Source: Bacteroidaceae bacterium
GTDB taxonomy: Bacteria; Bacteroidota; Bacteroidia; Bacteroidales; Bacteroidaceae
NCBI GenBank assembly: GCA_017535725.1
Contig: JAFXTO010000055.1
Coordinates: 1-63,251, forward strand
Length of the DNA: 63,251 nucleotides
Direction: 5' to 3'
This document shows positions 31,142 through 39,541 of the stretch, one piece after another. The notes beneath the pieces were generated by a model. The model ran no database searches, had not been told where the DNA came from, and saw only the letters and a list, made by a program, of their open reading frames with translations. How positions within the stretch are numbered: the stretch's first letter is position 1; every line of letters begins with the position of its first letter. Made by a program: the position numbers and the translations under genes.

Positions 31142-32275
31142 TTAACTGCCAACAGGAATATTGAGTTGGACGGCGTAGGTGTCGGCGCTTTCCAGGAGGT
31201 CAAGTGTGTAGTTTCCTGGGAACAGCAGTTCCAGTCGCTGACGGACGTTGCGCAATCCCATGCCACCTTCTGTTTCAGGAGTGGAGGGCGTACTCGTCTT
31301 GCGGCTATTGAGGCAACTGAAGAGGAGCCGGCCATTTTCCACCTGTAAGGAGATATGCACAAAGGAATGCTGCTGGTAGCTAATACCGTGCTTGAAGGCG
31401 TTCTCCACGAAGCAGGCATAGATCAGCGGAGGAAGGTCACAGGCAGGCAGAGGGGTGGGCACCTCTAACTGGATATCTACTTGATCGTTGTAGCGGATAC
31501 GCATGAGTGCGAGGTAGTTGCGCAGGAACTCTACCTCCTTGGTCAGGGGTACGCGCTCGCGCTCGGCATCGTAGAGGGAGTATCGCAGCAAGCGCGACAG
31601 TTCCACGATGGAGTTCTGGGCACTCTCGACATCGATATCGATGAGGGCATGGATGTTATTCAGGGTGTTCATCAGGAAGTGGGGATTCACCTGATAGCGC
31701 AGATAAGCCAGCTGGTGAGCCAGGTTCTCGCGCTCCAACTCACGCATCCGCCGCTCGCCCTCACGCTGACGGAAGTAGAATTTGACGCCGATGTTCATAC
31801 CGAGCATGAGTATCAGGATGATAACGGCCATCAAATCATGTTGTCCAAAGAGGAGTGGAGGACGCTGTTTTTTACCCGGACGGATGTGATGTGGGGGACC
31901 CGAAGGCCGTGGTCCTTTATGTACGGGAAGTTCCATCCGCTCCGGTTTTCCGGGAGGATGCCGTGGTTCGGGCGGACGATTGGAGCATTCATAAACTGCA
32001 AACAGAGCCACCACGAGCATGACACCTATTAAATAATAAGCGCGCTTGTGCCTGTAAACCAACAGGGGTGCCAAGAACCAGTTGTGAATCACGAAGACGA
32101 AGAAGAAAGGAAGCAGATACAGCCAGACGTTGCAGATGCGCGACCACTCGAAGGACGAATCGGGCACCGTGTGCAACAACATCCACTCCGATATCAGCGG
32201 AGCCAGCAAGAGCAGGATCCAGAGAAAGAGATAGGTCAGCGATTCTGGAGATAGCGAGAAGCGGTATTTCTTCAT
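31142..32275 (-). CDS. LytS/YehU-type sensor histidine kinase
   Basis: 377 residues from the ATG at 32275 (MKKYRFSLSPESLTYLFLWI). Four membrane segments occupy residues 12-165, with a basic Pro-rich loop (RPPEPRHPPGKPERM) between. The His_kinase domain has LRYQVNPHFLMNTLNNIHAL with the phosphorylated histidine; the ATPase C-terminal part shows YACFVENAFKHGISY and GMGLRNVRQRLELLF. It phosphorylates the LytTR regulator downstream. The signal is unknown. A promoter sits 20 bp upstream. Confidence 0.93.
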   Translation of the reverse strand: MKKYRFSLSPESLTYLFLWILLLLAPLISEWMLLHTVPDSSFEWSRICNVWLYLLPFFFVFVIHNWFLAPLLVYRHKRAYYLIGVMLVVALFAVYECSNRPPEPRHPPGKPERMELPVHKGPRPSGPPHHIRPGKKQRPPLLFGQHDLMAVIILILMLGMNIGVKFYFRQREGERRMRELERENLAHQLAYLRYQVNPHFLMNTLNNIHALIDIDVESAQNSIVELSRLLRYSLYDAERERVPLTKEVEFLRNYLALMRIRYNDQVDIQLEVPTPLPACDLPPLIYACFVENAFKHGISYQQHSFVHISLQVENGRLLFSCLNSRKTSTPSTPETEGGMGLRNVRQRLELLFPGNYTLDLLESADTYAVQLNIPVGS

Positions 32276-32295
32276 ATCGAGCGTTGAATTTTGAT

Positions 32296-32328
32296 GCAAA
32301 AATAACAAGAAAAAGTCATACGGGGCAA
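32296..32328 (-). promoter_or_regulatory. Promoter of the kinase-regulator-nucleotidase unit
   Basis: Minus strand TTG (32328-32326), 21 nt, TTATTTTTGC (TA at 32304-32303, C at 32296). Confidence 0.65.
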
Positions 32329-32368
32329 CTTTTTTCTATAAAAAGGCTTTTTTCTTATGTAAAAGCCG

Positions 32369-32377
32369 TAACTTTGC
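32369..32377 (+). promoter_or_regulatory. -7 element for the DUF4494 gene
   Basis: TAACTTTGC, 39 bp before the ATG at 32416. The spacing region upstream is T-rich without a TTG. It lies back to back with the kinase promoter. Confidence 0.6.
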
Positions 32378-32415
32378 GCCCACAAAAACGGAAAGCTCAC
32401 AAAAAACATACACTA

Positions 32416-32877
32416 ATGAACAACGACTGGTTTGAATGCAAAGTCCGTTACGACAAAACCATGGAAACGGGCTTGCTCAAGAAAACAACAGAAACGTACA
32501 TCGTCGAAGCCCTCAGCTTCACCGAGGCTGAGCGCCGCTTCATCGAGGAAATGACGCCCTTCATCAGCGGCGAATTCACCGTCACCGATATCAAGCGCGC
32601 CCACCTCGCAGAACTGTTCGAGAGCGTGGACTCGACTGCCGACCGCTGGTTCAAAGCCAAGGTGGCCTTTATCACCCTCGACGAGAAGACGGGTGCCGAG
32701 AAGCGCACCACCCAACTGGTGCTCGTGCAGGCCATCGACTTCCGCGATGCCGTCCATAACCTCGACAAGAGCATGGAAGGAACGCTTGGTGACTGGGTCA
32801 TCGTCAGCATCACCGAAACGCCTATCATGGACGTCTACCGCTACAAGCAGGCTGAAGGAGAAGCCGTTAACCAATAA
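32416..32877 (+). CDS. DUF4494 domain-containing protein
   Basis: 153 residues beginning MNNDWFECKVRYDKTMETG, the usual start of DUF4494. It goes on with EALSFTEAERRFIEEM and, near the end, LGDWVIVSITETPIMDV. This Bacteroidetes family is small, cytosolic and of unknown function. It is followed within 31 bp by the YggS gene, so a two-gene operon is likely. Confidence 0.9.
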   Translation: MNNDWFECKVRYDKTMETGLLKKTTETYIVEALSFTEAERRFIEEMTPFISGEFTVTDIKRAHLAELFESVDSTADRWFKAKVAFITLDEKTGAEKRTTQLVLVQAIDFRDAVHNLDKSMEGTLGDWVIVSITETPIMDVYRYKQAEGEAVNQ

Positions 32878-32908
32878 TATATTATTTGTTAATACGTTAA
32901 TCCCTAAC

Positions 32909-33571
32909 ATGTTTATCGCCGAAGAAATCCATCGCATCACTCAGGCACTGCCCGCCGGTGTGCGCCTCGTGGCCGTCTCCAAGTACCATCCTGCCGACGC
33001 CATCCGCGAGGCCCATGCCGCCGGGCAGCGTCTTTTCGGCGAGAGCCATGCCCAAGAACTCCAGCGCAAAACCCAGGAACTGGCGGACCTCAACGTGGAA
33101 TGGCACTTCATCGGGCATCTGCAAACCAATAAGGTGAAGTACATCGCGCCCTACGTCCACCTCATCCATTCCATGGATTCCCCCCGCCTGCTCGCTGAAA
33201 TCAACAAGCAGGCGCTGAAGGCCGGTCGCGTCATCCCCTGCCTCCTCCAGCTCCATGTAGCCCAGGAAGAAACCAAGTTCGGCTTCACTCCCGATGAAGC
33301 ACGTGCCTTCCTCGACAGCGGAGAGTGGCAGCAGTTCGAGGGCGTGAGCATCGCAGGCATTATGGCGATGGCCACCAATACAGATGACGTCCATCGCATC
33401 CGCGAGGACTTCCACCGCGCCCGCCTCTTCGCAGAAGAACTGCGCCGCAACTACATCCCCACGGCAACGGAACTGTCGATGGGCATGAGTGGCGACTGGC
33501 ACATAGCCATCGATGAGGGTTCCACCCTCATCCGCATCGGCACCCAGATTTTCGGCGAAAGGCAATATTAA
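32909..33571 (+). CDS. YggS-family PLP homeostasis protein
   Basis: 220 residues from the ATG at 32909. The fold-type III barrel motifs are LVAVSKYHPADAIREA with the PLP lysine (residue 25), FGESHAQELQRK, WHFIGHLQTNKVK, HSMDSPRLL, VNV-like LLQLHVAQEETKFGF, and the closing ELSMGMSGDWHIAIDEGSTLIRIG. Members bind pyridoxal phosphate and regulate its free pool without known catalysis. It starts 31 bp after the DUF4494 gene. Confidence 0.96.
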   Translation: MFIAEEIHRITQALPAGVRLVAVSKYHPADAIREAHAAGQRLFGESHAQELQRKTQELADLNVEWHFIGHLQTNKVKYIAPYVHLIHSMDSPRLLAEINKQALKAGRVIPCLLQLHVAQEETKFGFTPDEARAFLDSGEWQQFEGVSIAGIMAMATNTDDVHRIREDFHRARLFAEELRRNYIPTATELSMGMSGDWHIAIDEGSTLIRIGTQIFGERQY

Positions 33572-33616
33572 TGGAAATTAAGAAGTTCTACTTTAGTAGA
33601 AGTTAATTAAAGACAG

Positions 33617-34234
33617 ATGAAAGTACTACTTATCAATGGAAGCCCGAGGGCAAACGGGAACACACGTCAGGCACTGGAAGAGGTGGCTGGAGCATTGAAT
33701 GCCGAGGGCATAGAAACCGTGATTATCAACCTTGGGAAGCAGGCGGTACAAGGGTGTATAGCCTGCGGATGGTGTGGGCGCGAAGGACGCTGCACCTTCC
33801 GCGACGACCTCTACTATCAGGTCATGAGCACGGTTAAGGACGGCATCGATGGCCTCGTTGTTGGTTCACCTGTCTATTATGGCGGTCCCAACGGCTCGCT
33901 CTGCGCCCTACTCGACCGCGTATTCTACTCCTTAGGTGCTGACCTAAAGTATAAGCCAGGAGCCAGCGTTGTTGTCTGCCGTCGCGGTGGAGCCTCGGCC
34001 GCCTTCGACCGTCTCAATAAGTATTTCACAATGATGAACATGCCGCTCGTCAGCTCGCAGTACTGGAACATGGCCTACGGACAAACACCCGGTCAGGCAG
34101 CTGAGGACGAAGAAGGAATGCAGACCATGAGAACCCTGGGTCGCAACATGGCATGGATCATCAAGAAACTGAACATCAGCCAGGAAGGGCACCCCAGCCC
34201 AGAGCCTCACGTCTGGACAAACTTCATCCGATAA
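33617..34234 (+). CDS. Flavodoxin-family NAD(P)H-dependent oxidoreductase
   Basis: 205 residues. The FMN-binding opening LLINGSPRANGNTRQALEEV is clear, followed by CIACGWCGREGRCTFRDD, a Cys-rich loop typical of iron-sulfur-flavoprotein-like reductases, and VGSPVYYGGPNGSLCALLDR. Only four cysteines in a C-x2-C-x2-C-x6-C type pattern are seen. It likely reduces quinones, nitro compounds or azo dyes using a flavin; physiological substrate unknown. It stands between yggS and a GH2 gene. Confidence 0.92.
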   Translation: MKVLLINGSPRANGNTRQALEEVAGALNAEGIETVIINLGKQAVQGCIACGWCGREGRCTFRDDLYYQVMSTVKDGIDGLVVGSPVYYGGPNGSLCALLDRVFYSLGADLKYKPGASVVVCRRGGASAAFDRLNKYFTMMNMPLVSSQYWNMAYGQTPGQAAEDEEGMQTMRTLGRNMAWIIKKLNISQEGHPSPEPHVWTNFIR

Positions 34235-34325
34235 AAGCCCAACCACCAAAGACCTATCACCACACACAATCATTACCTCAACAAACACATCCCAAAATCA
34301 TTTCCTCACAAACACTCCTCCTCTT

Positions 34326-37136
34326 ATGAAACCACGATTCCTCCTCTCACTCCTTCTTTGTGTGGGCTGTAGCTTGGTCGCAGCCCAGTCCCCCTCTCCT
34401 GCAGGCTTCGGCAATGCCCACCTGCTGAACGACGGTTGGCTTTTTCTGCTGGCAGATGACTCCACCGCAGTCAGCACTACCTTCAACGACAGCCGTTGGC
34501 AGCATATCCTGTTGCCTCACGACTGGGGCGTGACTCAACCCATGTCGCCCGACTGCGGCTCGTGTCAAGGCTACTTGCCGGGAGGCATCGGATGGTATCG
34601 CCGTCACCTCCGAGTGAGCAGCAGCGACCTCGCCGACGGTCGCCGTATCTATGTCTATTTCGAGGGTGTTTACAACCGCTCCAGCGTGTATCTCAACGGC
34701 AACCTCCTCGGCTACCGTCCCAGCGGCTTCGCGTCCTTCCTCTATGACCTCACCCCCTACCTCCGTGCTGGCGAGGACAACGTACTGGCCGTGCGTGTGG
34801 ATCACTCCCGTCAGAACGACTCCCGCTGGTATACCGGCTCCGGCATCTATCGTCCTGTATGGCTCATAGAGGCACCTGCCACACACTTCGCCCTCTGGGG
34901 CACTTCCTGGAAAATCAAAAGCTTGAACAACAAGAAAGCGGTGGTGGAAATAAAGGTGGAAGTTGCAGACCCAGCCCTCCGCCTCCCTCAGAAGGAGGGA
35001 GTGGTCGCCTCCAAAGAAAAGACATCCTCCAAATCCATACAAATCGAGATTCTCAATGCCTCTGGCAAAGTGGTCGCCACCAAGCGTAGCTCCCTCACCT
35101 CCCTCACAGAAGGGAGCGGGTCTCTCACCATTTCCCAACCTCACCTATGGACCCTCGCCGACCCCTATTTATATAAGGTACGCGCGTGCCTGATGGTCAA
35201 TGGTCAGGAAACCGACCGCTCCGAAGTGCCGCTTGGACTGCGTACTCTGGAATTCTCACCCGACCGCGGCTTTGCCCTCAACGGCGAGTGGACGAAAGTC
35301 AAGGGCGTATGTCTCCACGACGATGCAGGCACCCTCGGTACTGCCGTTCCTGCCGACGTGTGGAAGCGGCGACTGTTGAACCTAAAATCCCTCGGCACCA
35401 ACGCCATACGCATGAGCCACAACCCACATGCTTCTGCCCTCTATGCACTCTGCGACTCACTCGGACTGCTCGTCATGGACGAAGCCAGCGACGAATGGGA
35501 GTTCCCCAAGCGCAAGTGGCTGAAGGGATGGAACCAAGGGACACCCGGCTTCGAAGGTACCTACGACTACTTCGAGGAATGGATAGACCGCGATGTGGCC
35601 GATATGGTACGGCGTGACCGCTGCCATCCCAGCATCTTCCTCTGGAGCATCGGCAACGAGGTGGATTATCCCAATGACCCCTACTCCCACCCCGTCCTCG
35701 ACCGTGGAGGTGACGACTTCACCCAACCCATGTACGGCGGCTATAAACCTGAACAGCCCAATGCCGAACGCATCGGTATCATAGCCCAGCGACTCTCGAA
35801 GATTGTGCGCGAGATAGATGATTCGCGAGCTGTCACAGGTGCCCTCGCTGGCGTGGTGATGAGCAACGAGACCGCCTATCCCGAAGCCGTGGATGTTGTG
35901 GGCTACAACTACACAGAGAGCCGTTACAAGGAAGACCACCAGCGTTATCCCCGTCGCGTCATCTACGGTAGTGAGAACCGCCACGACCTCGCCGCATGGA
36001 AGGCTGTGCGCGATAACGAACACATTTTCGGGCAGTTCCTCTGGACGGGCATAGACTATTTGGGCGAGAGTGGAGCCTGGCCCGCCCGTGGCTCCGAAGC
36101 AGGACTGCTGGATCTCGCAGGTAACATAAAGCCCAACGGGTACTACCGCGCAGCACTATGGAGCGAGCAACCCGTATGCTACATCGGCACTACCCCTAAT
36201 AACTTTGGTGGACGCGGTGGTCGTCGTGGTGGTAGACAGCAGCGCCAATGGGTATCGCCCTACGCTCCCTCTCTCTGGAACTACGACGAAGGACAGTCCG
36301 TGCGCGTCGTATGCTACACCAATGCCGCCAGCGCCAAACTATTCCTGAATGACCAGCCCGTAGGCGGCGAGGCCAAGCGCGACGAGGCCACCGACATCCT
36401 CTACTGGGACATCGAATACCAGCCAGGTACCCTGCGTTGTGAAGCCGCCAACGGAGCCACCAGTTCCATAAACACCTGTGGCCGCCCCTACGCCCTCCGT
36501 GCCACCATCGAAAAAGCTGCCATCGATAATGCCGCCATTAACAAGGATATCATCGATAATACCACAATGGACAATGGCGTCATCGATAAACCCACGGCTG
36601 ACAAAGGCGTCATCGATAATGCCACTGTTGACAAGAGCATCCTCTCGCGTCCTAACGAAGTGGTTCACGTCACCATTGAGGTCATTGACGAGGCCGGCAA
36701 CCTCGTCCCTTTGGCCGACAACCTCATCACCTGCATCGTTCAAGGTCCCGCCCGCATCCTCGGCCTCGAAAACGGCAATGCCCGTGACACCAGCCTCCGC
36801 TCCACCCGCCAGCTACGCGCCCACAACGGCCGCCTCCTCGCCTACGTCACCTCCAATCCGCAATCCTCCCCCAACCAGTTCTCCCCCTCCAACCAATTCT
36901 CCCCCTCTAATCCGCAATCCCCCTCCAACCAGTTCTCCCCCTCCAACCAATTCTCCCCCTCTAATCCGCAATCCCCCTCCAACCAGTTGTCCCCCTCCAA
37001 CCAGGTATCCTCTTCCTCCCCCTCCAGCGTTGGTGCCGAGCGGTTTTCCCGCGAGGACATCCCCTCTACCATCCGCCTCCTCTTCACTTCCCCCCTCCTC
37101 CAGCCCGCGGAAATACAACTATCGACAGCAAAATAA
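34326..37136 (+). CDS. Secreted GH2 glycosidase (beta-galactosidase-like) with repeat insertions
   Basis: 936 residues with a Sec signal (MKPRFLLSLLLCVGCSLVAA). The GH2 sandwich starts near residue 35 (LNDGWLFLLADDS, LPHDWGV), the Ig-like domain follows, and the TIM barrel carries the acid/base glutamate in WSIGNEVDYP (about residue 443) and the probable nucleophile in YGSENRHDL (about residue 549). A DUF4982-like region starts near WSEQPVCYIG. Two odd inserts lie near the end: pentads of the xxIDN/xxVDK type (about residues 727-775) and S-N-Q-F-S-P repeats (about 842-893). It cuts beta-galactosides or related glycans in the periplasm or outside. Confidence 0.9.
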   Translation: MKPRFLLSLLLCVGCSLVAAQSPSPAGFGNAHLLNDGWLFLLADDSTAVSTTFNDSRWQHILLPHDWGVTQPMSPDCGSCQGYLPGGIGWYRRHLRVSSSDLADGRRIYVYFEGVYNRSSVYLNGNLLGYRPSGFASFLYDLTPYLRAGEDNVLAVRVDHSRQNDSRWYTGSGIYRPVWLIEAPATHFALWGTSWKIKSLNNKKAVVEIKVEVADPALRLPQKEGVVASKEKTSSKSIQIEILNASGKVVATKRSSLTSLTEGSGSLTISQPHLWTLADPYLYKVRACLMVNGQETDRSEVPLGLRTLEFSPDRGFALNGEWTKVKGVCLHDDAGTLGTAVPADVWKRRLLNLKSLGTNAIRMSHNPHASALYALCDSLGLLVMDEASDEWEFPKRKWLKGWNQGTPGFEGTYDYFEEWIDRDVADMVRRDRCHPSIFLWSIGNEVDYPNDPYSHPVLDRGGDDFTQPMYGGYKPEQPNAERIGIIAQRLSKIVREIDDSRAVTGALAGVVMSNETAYPEAVDVVGYNYTESRYKEDHQRYPRRVIYGSENRHDLAAWKAVRDNEHIFGQFLWTGIDYLGESGAWPARGSEAGLLDLAGNIKPNGYYRAALWSEQPVCYIGTTPNNFGGRGGRRGGRQQRQWVSPYAPSLWNYDEGQSVRVVCYTNAASAKLFLNDQPVGGEAKRDEATDILYWDIEYQPGTLRCEAANGATSSINTCGRPYALRATIEKAAIDNAAINKDIIDNTTMDNGVIDKPTADKGVIDNATVDKSILSRPNEVVHVTIEVIDEAGNLVPLADNLITCIVQGPARILGLENGNARDTSLRSTRQLRAHNGRLLAYVTSNPQSSPNQFSPSNQFSPSNPQSPSNQFSPSNQFSPSNPQSPSNQLSPSNQVSSSSPSSVGAERFSREDIPSTIRLLFTSPLLQPAEIQLSTAK
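34968..35122. repeat. Palindromic element embedded in the GH2 coding sequence
   Basis: It starts GACCCAGCCCTCCG, has a hairpin CTCCCTCAGAAGGAGGGAG, and ends with CTCCCTCACAGAAGGGAG and CGGGTC, 155 bp in all. Shape and end sequence match the GACCC..GGGTC elements of the rnf operon, including a GTGGTCGCCACC near the right arm. It is in frame and encodes the Ig-like domain stretch from LRLPQKEG to LTEGSGS. Confidence 0.45.
36853..37005 (+). repeat. In-frame tandem repeat coding S-N-Q-F-S-P / S-N-P-Q-S-P
   Basis: Eighteen-base units (TCCCCCTCCAACCAATTC and TCCCCCTCTAATCCGCAA) alternate at least eight times inside the GH2 gene and keep the frame. They encode a Ser/Pro/Asn/Gln linker just before the last 40 residues. 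Copy number is likely unstable. Confidence 0.85.
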
Positions 37137-37202
37137 ACTCGTCCATACGAAATCGCCAACTCGTCCATACGAAATCGCCAACTCGTCCGTACGATATTCC
37201 AT
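37137..37202. repeat. Three 22-bp direct repeats after the GH2 gene
   Basis: CTCGTCCATACGAAATCGCC occurs twice exactly and a third time as CTCGTCCGTACGATATTCC, with a fourth trace TTCGTCCTTACG. They lie between the GH2 stop and the patatin gene. Function unknown; direct-repeat binding sites or slippage products are possible. Confidence 0.75.
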
Positions 37203-37267
37203 TTTCGTCCTTACGTGATTTCAACTATACATTTACATAACAAATAAACTCTTATCAACTATATGAG

Positions 37268-38116
37268 ATGAAAACAGGCCTAGTATTGGAAGGGGGAGCG
37301 ATGCGAGGGCTCTTCACAGCAGGAGTGCTTGATGTGCTCCTCAAGCATGATGTGCCCTTCGACGGTCTTGTGGGAGTATCTGCTGGTGCCTGCTTCGGCT
37401 GTAATTACAAGAGCCGACAAGCGGGACGAGTACTGCGATATAACCTACGTTATGCCCACGACCTCCGTTATTGCAGCCTCTGGTCGTTGCTGACCACAGG
37501 CGGCATCTTTGGTCCCCGCTTTGCCTATTACACCCTCCCCAAACGTCTTGATCCTTTTGATGTTGAAGCTTTTGACAGCAGTCCCATGGAGTTTCACCTC
37601 GTCTGCACAAACGTACAGACAGGTCAAGCTGTCTATCAGCGGTTCGATCGGTTCAGGGAGGAACTATACGACTGGATTCTGGCTTCTTCGTCCATGCCCA
37701 TCGTCTCGAAGGTGGTGCAAATTGGCAACCAGCAGCTCATTGATGGCGGCATCGCCGACTCCATCCCCCTGCGTTACTTCCAGCAGCAAGGCTTCAAGAG
37801 AAATCTCGTCATCCTCACACAACCCGCCGATTACCAGAAACGACCCATCAGCTACCGATGGTTCATTCGGCGCAACCTACGCCGTTACCCTGCACTCATC
37901 GCTGCATGGGAACGGCGTCACGAGATGTACAATGCTGAACTGCAGTATATCGCCCAGCAGCAGGACGAAGGAAACACCCTTGTCCTCTGTCCTGACCGCA
38001 CACTGCCCATTGGCCGTATCTCCCACAATCGTAGCCTTATGCGTGAGACCTACGACCTCGGCCGCAACCTCGCCACCGCACAACTACCCCGAATCCTCCA
38101 ATTCCTCAAATTATAA
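37268..38116 (+). CDS. Patatin-like phospholipase (RssA/YjjU type)
   Basis: 282 residues. The oxyanion loop LEGGAMRGLFTAGVLDVL, nucleophile motif VGVSAGACFG with Ser near residue 42, and the catalytic aspartate in LIDGGIADSIP (about residue 161) form the Ser-Asp dyad. There is no signal peptide. Family members hydrolyze acyl esters of lipids; YjjU-type proteins are cytosolic with unknown substrate. Convergent with the rnf operon. Confidence 0.93.
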   Translation: MKTGLVLEGGAMRGLFTAGVLDVLLKHDVPFDGLVGVSAGACFGCNYKSRQAGRVLRYNLRYAHDLRYCSLWSLLTTGGIFGPRFAYYTLPKRLDPFDVEAFDSSPMEFHLVCTNVQTGQAVYQRFDRFREELYDWILASSSMPIVSKVVQIGNQQLIDGGIADSIPLRYFQQQGFKRNLVILTQPADYQKRPISYRWFIRRNLRRYPALIAAWERRHEMYNAELQYIAQQQDEGNTLVLCPDRTLPIGRISHNRSLMRETYDLGRNLATAQLPRILQFLKL

Positions 38117-38164
38117 AAAGAAGTGCAGACTCAGCAAACCTATTTGGAAGAGAGATGTGCTGAC

Positions 38165-38770
38165 TCAGAAAGGTACTTTGGAGGAGGGAAGGACGAATCG
38201 ATAGAGGTTACAGCCAATGAAGTTACCAAGAACAATGGCAAGATAGAAGAGGAGGATGTCCCAGAGGTGGGCTGCCCAGAAGTCCAATGGGACGCAGAGA
38301 TAATAGAAAGCATCGGCCACACAGTGAGGGAAGCCGCACATGATGAAGAGAGGTACGCCAAAGAGCAAGGGGAGGTTTTTGCCCTGACGGCCGAAGGTTA
38401 CGGCGGTCGTCATGATGAATCCACAACCAATAGCGAGCACACCACCGCGTAGAGGACCTATAGCGAGACGACCTTCAAGCACACCTTGTGCTGTATCCTG
38501 TAAGGGCATGGGCGAACAGCGGGCGATGAGAGCCACGGCCAGACAGCCAACGATGTTTCCAACGAGGATATACAACAACTGACCGACTTCACCCTTGTTG
38601 ATGAATCCTGCCGTACCCGTATAGAGCTTCAAGCCATAATGCACAACGGTAAGGAGACCAAAAGCGAAGAGCACCGCACCAACGATGCTCTTCTCTGCGA
38701 GATATCCAAAGCCGGCGATACCAATACAGACGCCAGCTAAAAAGGAAGAACGAAATAACTGGAGCATCAC
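38165..38770 (-). CDS. Formate/nitrite transporter (FNT) family channel
   Basis: 201 residues, about six membrane helices. FNT hallmarks are LKLYTGTAGF (the first helix break) and CGFPHCVADAFYY, matching the G-F-x-H-x-x-A-N/D motif with the central histidine, then LGNFIGCNLYRFV. It is shorter than FocA (about 285) mainly through missing termini. FNT channels pass formate, nitrite or similar small anions with protons. Its start overlaps the end of rnfA by 4 bp, so it is the last gene of the rnf operon, which hints that the anion matters to anaerobic energy metabolism. Confidence 0.8.
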   Translation of the reverse strand: MMLQLFRSSFLAGVCIGIAGFGYLAEKSIVGAVLFAFGLLTVVHYGLKLYTGTAGFINKGEVGQLLYILVGNIVGCLAVALIARCSPMPLQDTAQGVLEGRLAIGPLRGGVLAIGCGFIMTTAVTFGRQGKNLPLLFGVPLFIMCGFPHCVADAFYYLCVPLDFWAAHLWDILLFYLAIVLGNFIGCNLYRFVLPSSKVPF

Positions 38771-39384
38771 AACCCAAAGACTTTGGCGAGGCCATTGTCA
38801 ACACCACCGAAGCCCATGAAGGCCATGGCGAGGAGACCTGCCACGACGAGGGCAATGGGCATTCCCTGCATCCCCTTGGGGATATCCATCATGGCCAGCT
38901 GTTCGCGGATAGCGGCAAAGATGGTAAGGGCAAGACCGAAGCCGAGGGCGGTGGAAACAGCAAAGACGACACCGGTGAGCAGGTTGGGTTCCAGACCTTG
39001 GGCGTTGTAGGTGTTCTGAGCCACGAGAATAGCAACGCCAAGGATGGCGCAGTTCGTGGTAATCAGAGGCAAGAACACACCGAGTGCCTGGTACAGAGCG
39101 GGCGACACCTTCTTCAAGATAATCTCCACCATCTGCACAAGGGCAGCAATGACAAGGATGAAAGCGATGGTCTGTAAGTACTCCAGGTTGTAGCTCACCA
39201 AGAGACCTTGGATGAGATAAGTCACGATGGTGGCAATCGTGAGCACGAAGGCCACGGCGGCACTCATTCCGAGGGCCGTATCAACCTTCTTCGACACACC
39301 GAGGAACGGGCAGATTCCGAGGAACTGCGAGAACACGATGTTGTTGACGAAGATGGCTGAGAAAAAAATGAGTAAGTATGCCAT
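38767..39384 (-). CDS. rnfA: Ion-translocating Rnf complex subunit A
   Basis: 205 residues with six helices. It opens MAYLLIFFSAIFVNNIVFSQ, with the family motif FLGICPFLGVSKKVDTALGM, then LITTNCAILGVAIL and GMQGMPIALVVAGLLAMAF. RnfA pairs with RnfE in the membrane core that couples ferredoxin:NAD oxidoreduction to Na+ or H+ export. It is separated from rnfE by a 150-bp palindromic element and overlaps the FNT gene. Confidence 0.97.
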   Translation of the reverse strand: MAYLLIFFSAIFVNNIVFSQFLGICPFLGVSKKVDTALGMSAAVAFVLTIATIVTYLIQGLLVSYNLEYLQTIAFILVIAALVQMVEIILKKVSPALYQALGVFLPLITTNCAILGVAILVAQNTYNAQGLEPNLLTGVVFAVSTALGFGLALTIFAAIREQLAMMDIPKGMQGMPIALVVAGLLAMAFMGFGGVDNGLAKVFGL

Positions 39385-39391
39385 AATTGAA

Positions 39392-39541
39392 GACCCCCTC
39401 CCCGCTCCCCCTCAAGGGGGAGAGTTGAATGTATTTGAGCGGATGAGGTGATTAGGGTCATTCTTTTAATCGTTTATAAAATAAATTCAATTCTTGAAAG
39501 GTGACCACCCTCCCCCTCAAAGGGGGAGTGAGGAGGGGGTC
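39392..39541. repeat. Palindromic element A between rnfE and rnfA
   Basis: Bounded by GACCCCCTCCCCG and GAGGAGGGGGTC, each followed inward by a hairpin (CTCCCCCTCAAGGGGGAG; CTCCCCCTCAAAGGGGGAG). The right end supplies the last two bases of the rnfE stop codon (TGA read on the minus strand). The 85-bp middle shares GTATTTGAGCGGATGAGGT and ATTAGGGTCATTCTTT with elements B and C. Confidence 0.85.

Noticed and set aside
37877-38083. Minus-strand small frame opposite the patatin gene
   Set aside because: It is a shadow frame without motif or start context.
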